Source: Candidatus Scatosoma pullistercoris (lineage in GTDB: Bacteria; Bacillota; Clostridia; Christensenellales; Borkfalkiaceae). From it: a stretch of DNA of 8,212 bases. Of this stretch, positions 5,803 through 8,212 are shown piece by piece (positions within the stretch are counted from its first letter, which is position 1; each line of letters begins with the position of its first letter). Location of the stretch: assembly GCA_018714725.1 (NCBI GenBank), contig DVMZ01000086.1:1-8212 (forward strand), written 5' to 3'. The position numbers were made by a program, and so were the translations under genes. The notes beneath the pieces are model-generated. The model searched no databases. It saw only the letters and a list, made by a program, of their open reading frames with translations, and was not told the DNA's origin.

Positions 5803-5955
5803 GTTCGGTTGTGTCCGGAAAGCGGTGCGGAAAAGGGTAGCGGCGGATTCTGAATGCCGGAGTCCGGCGCGAAGGATTCGGAAAAAGTAAGAGGGTGGGA
5901 ACAAAGTACACTGAACTTCTGTTGCACTGATAGAGTATAATTCACCACAGGAAGA

Positions 5956-5988
5956 GAGAGCGCGCCCCGCAAAGCGGGGCGCGCTCTC
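5956..5988 (-). terminator. Probable terminator of the frameshifted membrane-protein gene
   Basis: A perfect 15-bp GC-rich stem (5956-5970 with 5974-5988, loop AAA) lies 9 bases after the minus-strand stop at 5998. The tract after it on the minus strand is only pyrimidine-rich (TCTTCCTG), without a U-run, so termination efficiency is uncertain. Confidence 0.6.
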
Positions 5989-5997
5989 CGCGACCGG

Positions 5998-6879
5998 TCA
6001 GGGGCGATGAAAGCCCTCGAAGAGGTACCGTGCAATTTCTTTTTCCCGGTCGTTCATGTGCTCTTCCATATAGCGTAGGTCCTTTTCGTCCGGCGGCGTG
6101 ATTTCAGCCGTGCAGTCACTCTTTTCTTCCAGATATCTGTGAACGGCATAGACCTGTTCGGTGAAATATTTGATCCCCGTATTAGGGCGGTTGATATTTC
6201 TTTCTTTTCCGTCAAAACTGATTTCGTAAAAAAAACGTATCCGGATTTCCTTGTTTGTTGTGGAAAATGCCGATGCGGACATATTCGATGTTGTCATAGC
6301 TTATTTCATAGTTTCCGGTCTGAAAAAATCCCGAATAGACGATGCCGGTTTCGTTGAACCCGCAGTAGGTATTTGCCCCCAAAGCCCCGAACGGGAAAGT
6401 GAGGATGAAAAATATCAGAGCGCAGAGATAGGCTCGTTTGTAAACGGCCGGCCGACTGGAGACATTCAGCATACTCCGCGATACAACTTCAAAAAACGGC
6501 TTTTTGATCGCCAGCGGAATGATCAGCATGCCGACGATGATGTTCAGGAAAAACAGCGCGCAAAGCCCGGCCAAAGAGACGCCCAGGAAAATCCGTTCGC
6601 GGTCTCCGAGCAGCAGTTTCTGTATGCCGAATCCGATTGCTGCTTCCGCAGCAGTCAATGCGAGGGGGAACAAAAGGCATAAGAGAGAATATTGATGCCC
6701 GAGAGATTTGAAACAGGGCAAATAGCGCTTTGTCTCTTCCAGGCGGTCTCCGGCGGCGACGAGCCCGGATCCTCGTATTTTTCGGGAGTGAGCACGATGT
6801 CCCGGAACTTGAGCGCCAGAAAGAGGATTCCGGCAAGATAGAGGAAAAGGAAAATACTGAGAAAATCGGCGGATGTCAT
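5998..6879 (-). pseudogene. Predicted membrane protein, broken by two opposite frameshifts
   Basis: I do not recognise the family. The start (ATG at 6879, AGGAG 6 bases upstream) opens with a transmembrane segment MTSADFLSIFLFLYLAGIL, but this frame stops at 6655. The sensible continuation lies in a second frame, with hydrophobic segments near restored residues 63-83, 93-122 and 146-170 (for example IFLGVSLAGLCALFFLN). That frame stops at 6212, and a third stretch back in the first frame (GKERNINRPNTGIKYF to the stop at 5998) completes a hydrophilic C-terminal domain of about 120 residues. A missing base between about 6782 and 6745 and one extra base in the A8 run at 6228-6235 explain both breaks and cancel in length, giving a restored product of 293 residues. 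Strand, beta-rich look and Asn-Tyr-Glu-Ile pattern of the tail suggest a PH-like domain, but weakly. A sequencing or assembly error is as likely as true decay. Confidence 0.75.
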
Positions 6880-6924
6880 GAGAGACTCCTTTTTTTAGGT
6901 TAACCAAGGAAGCGGCGCAGGAAA

Positions 6925-6961
6925 TTTTGTTCCGGAGGACAAAACCGCAGCTGTCGCGGTT
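6925..6961. repeat. Paired inverted repeats in the leader of the membrane-protein gene
   Basis: AACCGC/GCGGTT (6943-6948 with 6956-6961) and TTTTGT/ACAAAA (6925-6930 with 6939-6944) overlap by two bases, so only one can form fully at a time. They lie within the about 80-base untranslated leader on the minus strand. A regulatory switch is conceivable but the stems are short. Confidence 0.35.
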
Positions 6962-6975
6962 GGGATTTTTTGTAA

Positions 6976-7004
6976 AGTATATCATAAAATCCTGCAAAAG
7001 GCAA
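6976..7004 (-). promoter_or_regulatory. Promoter of the frameshifted membrane-protein gene
   Basis: On the minus strand, -35 TTGCCT (7004-6999) and -10 TATACT (6981-6976) are spaced by 17 bases, with TGA before the -10 forming an extended -10. Intact promoter and Shine-Dalgarno signals suggest that the gene is either functional with miscalled bases or only recently broken. Confidence 0.72.
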
Positions 7005-7194
7005 GGGGAAAAAGAATTTTTGTTTCGTGTCAAGCTGTTTCCGGGGTTTTGAAACCATTCCGGGTTTTGGAAATCCGCAACCGGAAGAACGGGCGCGGGG
7101 CCGCGGGCAAGGAAAAGCAGAAAAAGGGGCCGGGGAAGGCAAATCAAAAACCAGCCGGAAGGCGTTTTTTTATGTCCGGATTTCGCTTTTGCCG
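7005..7194. other. Intergenic stretch, no gene seen
   Basis: Part of the 352-base gene-free interval 6880-7231. Frames crossing it lack ribosome binding sites and recognisable content. It holds an imperfect direct repeat TTCCGGGGTTTTG/TTCCGGGTTTTG (7039-7051 and 7058-7069, period 19) and a weak symmetric hairpin flanked by A5 and T7 (7146-7171). Confidence 0.5.
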
Positions 7195-7227
7195 AAAAAA
7201 TCCGGCTTCCGAAACATCGGAAGCCGG
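7195..7227 (-). terminator. Intrinsic terminator of the Nudix gene
   Basis: A perfect 10-bp stem CCGGCTTCCG/CGGAAGCCGG (7202-7211 with 7218-7227) is followed on the minus strand by ATTTTTT. It starts only 5 bases after the stop codon, so the hairpin nearly abuts the coding region. Confidence 0.9.
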
Positions 7228-7231
7228 GCGT

Positions 7232-7726
7232 TCAGATTTTTCTTTTGAGTTCCTTGACCGCATTGATCAGGAAAAATTCCGCCGTGGTGCCTTTGCGGAT
7301 GAGTTGCAGGGCCTCGTCGGGGGAGCACCATCTGGCTTCTGCGATTTCGTCTTTCTTGAGCTTGATGGGGGCGTCTTCGACCACCACGATGAAATTGAGC
7401 ATCAGCACGTCGCGCTGTGCGTGGTAGCGGGAAGACATATATTTTGCCTTGACGACATTGAGCCCGAGTTCTTCTTTGATCTCGCGGGGAACGGTTTTTT
7501 CCGCATTTTCGCCTTTTTTGATGTAACCTGCAAAAAGTATGAATTCCTCGTCTTCAACGTGCTTGGCGAGCAGAATTTTATCCTGGGCGCGATTGGTCAC
7601 CACCATCGATACGGCGACGTTGAACTGAGGAAACATATACGCTTCGCATTTGTCGCAATAGGGCACCAGCCCTTCGTTTTCGCAAAATCTCAGCGTGAGT
7701 TTTTCTCCGCATTGTCTGCAATACAT
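7232..7726 (-). CDS. Nudix hydrolase with N-terminal zinc ribbon
   Basis: This 164-residue cytosolic protein should hydrolyse a nucleoside diphosphate linked to another group, using Mg2+ or Mn2+. A zinc ribbon is formed by Cys3/Cys6 and Cys24/Cys27 (YCRQC and YCDKC). The Nudix box is complete at 67-89: Gly67, Glu73, then REIKEELGL at 81-89, fitting GX5EX7REUXEEXGU. The layout resembles NADH pyrophosphatase NudC, but the SQPWPFP motif downstream of the box is absent; SSRYHAQRDVLM stands in that place, so NADH or NAD-capped RNA as substrate is not supported. The frame stays open upstream, but the ATG at 7726 is chosen because AGGAGG (7739-7734) lies 7 bases before it and the ribbon begins there. 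The gene is monocistronic with its own promoter and terminator. Substrate is unknown. Confidence 0.93.
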   Translation of the reverse strand: MYCRQCGEKLTLRFCENEGLVPYCDKCEAYMFPQFNVAVSMVVTNRAQDKILLAKHVEDEEFILFAGYIKKGENAEKTVPREIKEELGLNVVKAKYMSSRYHAQRDVLMLNFIVVVEDAPIKLKKDEIAEARWCSPDEALQLIRKGTTAEFFLINAVKELKRKI

Positions 7727-7778
7727 AAAATTTCCTCCTTTACGGCGGCCTGTTTTTCCGGCACCGTATTTTCTTATT

Positions 7779-7807
7779 ATCATACCGCATTTTTCAGATT
7801 TTGTCAA
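7779..7807 (-). promoter_or_regulatory. Sigma-A promoter of the Nudix gene
   Basis: On the minus strand, a perfect -35 TTGACA (7807-7802) and -10 TATGAT (7784-7779) are spaced by 17 bases. Transcription would start near 7772, giving a leader of about 46 bases. Confidence 0.88.
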
Positions 7808-8186
7808 GGGGTATTTTTGCCGAATATGCAAAAAGTAAGGTGAAAAAAACGTCAAAACCGGATAAAAATCGGGAGAAAAGCCGTTTTTCTTCCGAAAAAG
7901 CGCGATTCCGGCTTATTCGGGCGCGGCGGCCGCAGTTCCGGTACGCTTTTGTGCTTCGGAGAAGAAACGCCGAAAAGGAGGAACAATAAAATCGGAGGGG
8001 GAGGAGAAAAAGGGGAGAGCGCGTGACGGCCCGCCGGAAAATGGCAGAGTAAAAATAGGCGGCGGAAAATCGGAGATTAAAAAATAAATTGTGCCCGAAA
8101 AGTTTTTCGAGGCGTCGGTGTAGGTTTGTCAAACATATGAGACAGTAAAAAAGGTTAATGAAGCAAGCCGTCGCGTAAAAAGTCGG
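7808..8186. other. Gene-free, purine-rich stretch at the window end
   Basis: No supportable gene. The plus strand is strikingly purine-rich (many GGAGGAGAAAAAGGGGAGAG-like runs near 7993-8020). Frames on both strands lack ribosome binding sites in the right place: AAAGGAGG near 7975 is not followed by a start codon, and the ATGs at 8041, 8137 and 8158 lead to stops within a few codons. An 11-base palindrome GTTTGTCAAAC lies near 8125-8135. Confidence 0.5.
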
Positions 8187-8195
8187 TGATATAAT
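8187..8195 (+). promoter_or_regulatory. Extended -10 promoter reading out of the window
   Basis: TGATATAAT (8187-8195) is a perfect -10 box with the TGn extension. There is no good -35 box at 16-18 bases upstream. A transcript would begin around the GGGG at 8201-8204, so a gene or stable RNA probably starts just beyond the edge. The 12 visible bases do not allow identification. Confidence 0.5.
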
Positions 8196-8212
8196 CTTTC
8201 GGGGAGTGCCAG

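Noticed and set aside
5447..5911. Upstream minus-strand extension of the rplI frame
   Set aside because: It runs across the rplI promoter, its Shine-Dalgarno site and the divergent DUF1540 gene; bL9 homology and AGGAGG both point to the ATG at 5446.
5922..5941. TTGCAC followed by a perfect TATAAT on the plus strand
   Set aside because: The two boxes are only 8 bases apart; at 17-18 bases there is no -35 match, and no plus-strand gene follows.
7146..7171. Terminator-like hairpin with T7 on the plus strand
   Set aside because: The stem core is only 3 bp plus a bulged A/T extension, and no plus-strand gene lies upstream.
7727..7855. Upstream minus-strand extension of the Nudix frame
   Set aside because: It would cover a near-perfect promoter and lacks a ribosome binding site; the zinc ribbon begins at the ATG at 7726, which has AGGAGG.

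Overview
The window looks like a chromosomal segment from a low- to mid-GC Firmicute, most likely a gut-type clostridium. The supporting signs are AGGAGG-type Shine-Dalgarno sites, textbook sigma-A promoters (TTGACx-17-TATAAT), a DUF1540 protein, a YitT-family membrane protein and an iron-dependent alcohol dehydrogenase of the type common in anaerobic Clostridia. The lineage is inferred from gene content only; there is no rRNA to confirm it.

Layout. Positions 1-1035 (+) hold the 3' part of a MalK/MsmX/UgpC-type sugar ABC transporter ATPase with an odd charged tail, closed by a terminator. A gene-free stretch leads to a strong promoter and an Fe-alcohol dehydrogenase (1629-2846, +), again with a terminator. 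From 3150 on, nearly everything is on the minus strand as single-gene units, most with their own promoter and terminator: an HU-type nucleoid protein without any arginine (3150-3425), a YitT-family membrane protein with a long disordered N-terminus (3658-4737), ribosomal protein bL9 (rplI, 5006-5446), a membrane protein interrupted by two opposite frameshifts (5998-6879), and a zinc-ribbon Nudix hydrolase (7232-7726). The only plus-strand gene in this half is a 54-residue cysteine-rich DUF1540 protein (5570-5734), divergent from rplI. The last about 400 bases carry no gene I can support, but end in an extended -10 promoter that would start a transcript a few bases before the window edge.

How the genes relate. 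I see no operon and no multi-gene system. The genes are core or metabolic functions (sugar uptake energising, redox balancing by alcohol formation, nucleoid structure, translation, nucleotide clean-up) placed side by side. I find no CRISPR array, IS element, phage gene or defence cassette. The points most worth a second look are the doubly frameshifted membrane protein, the arginine-free HU, and the hairpins and palindromes placed at the promoters or ribosome binding sites of yitT, rplI, hup and the DUF1540 gene.
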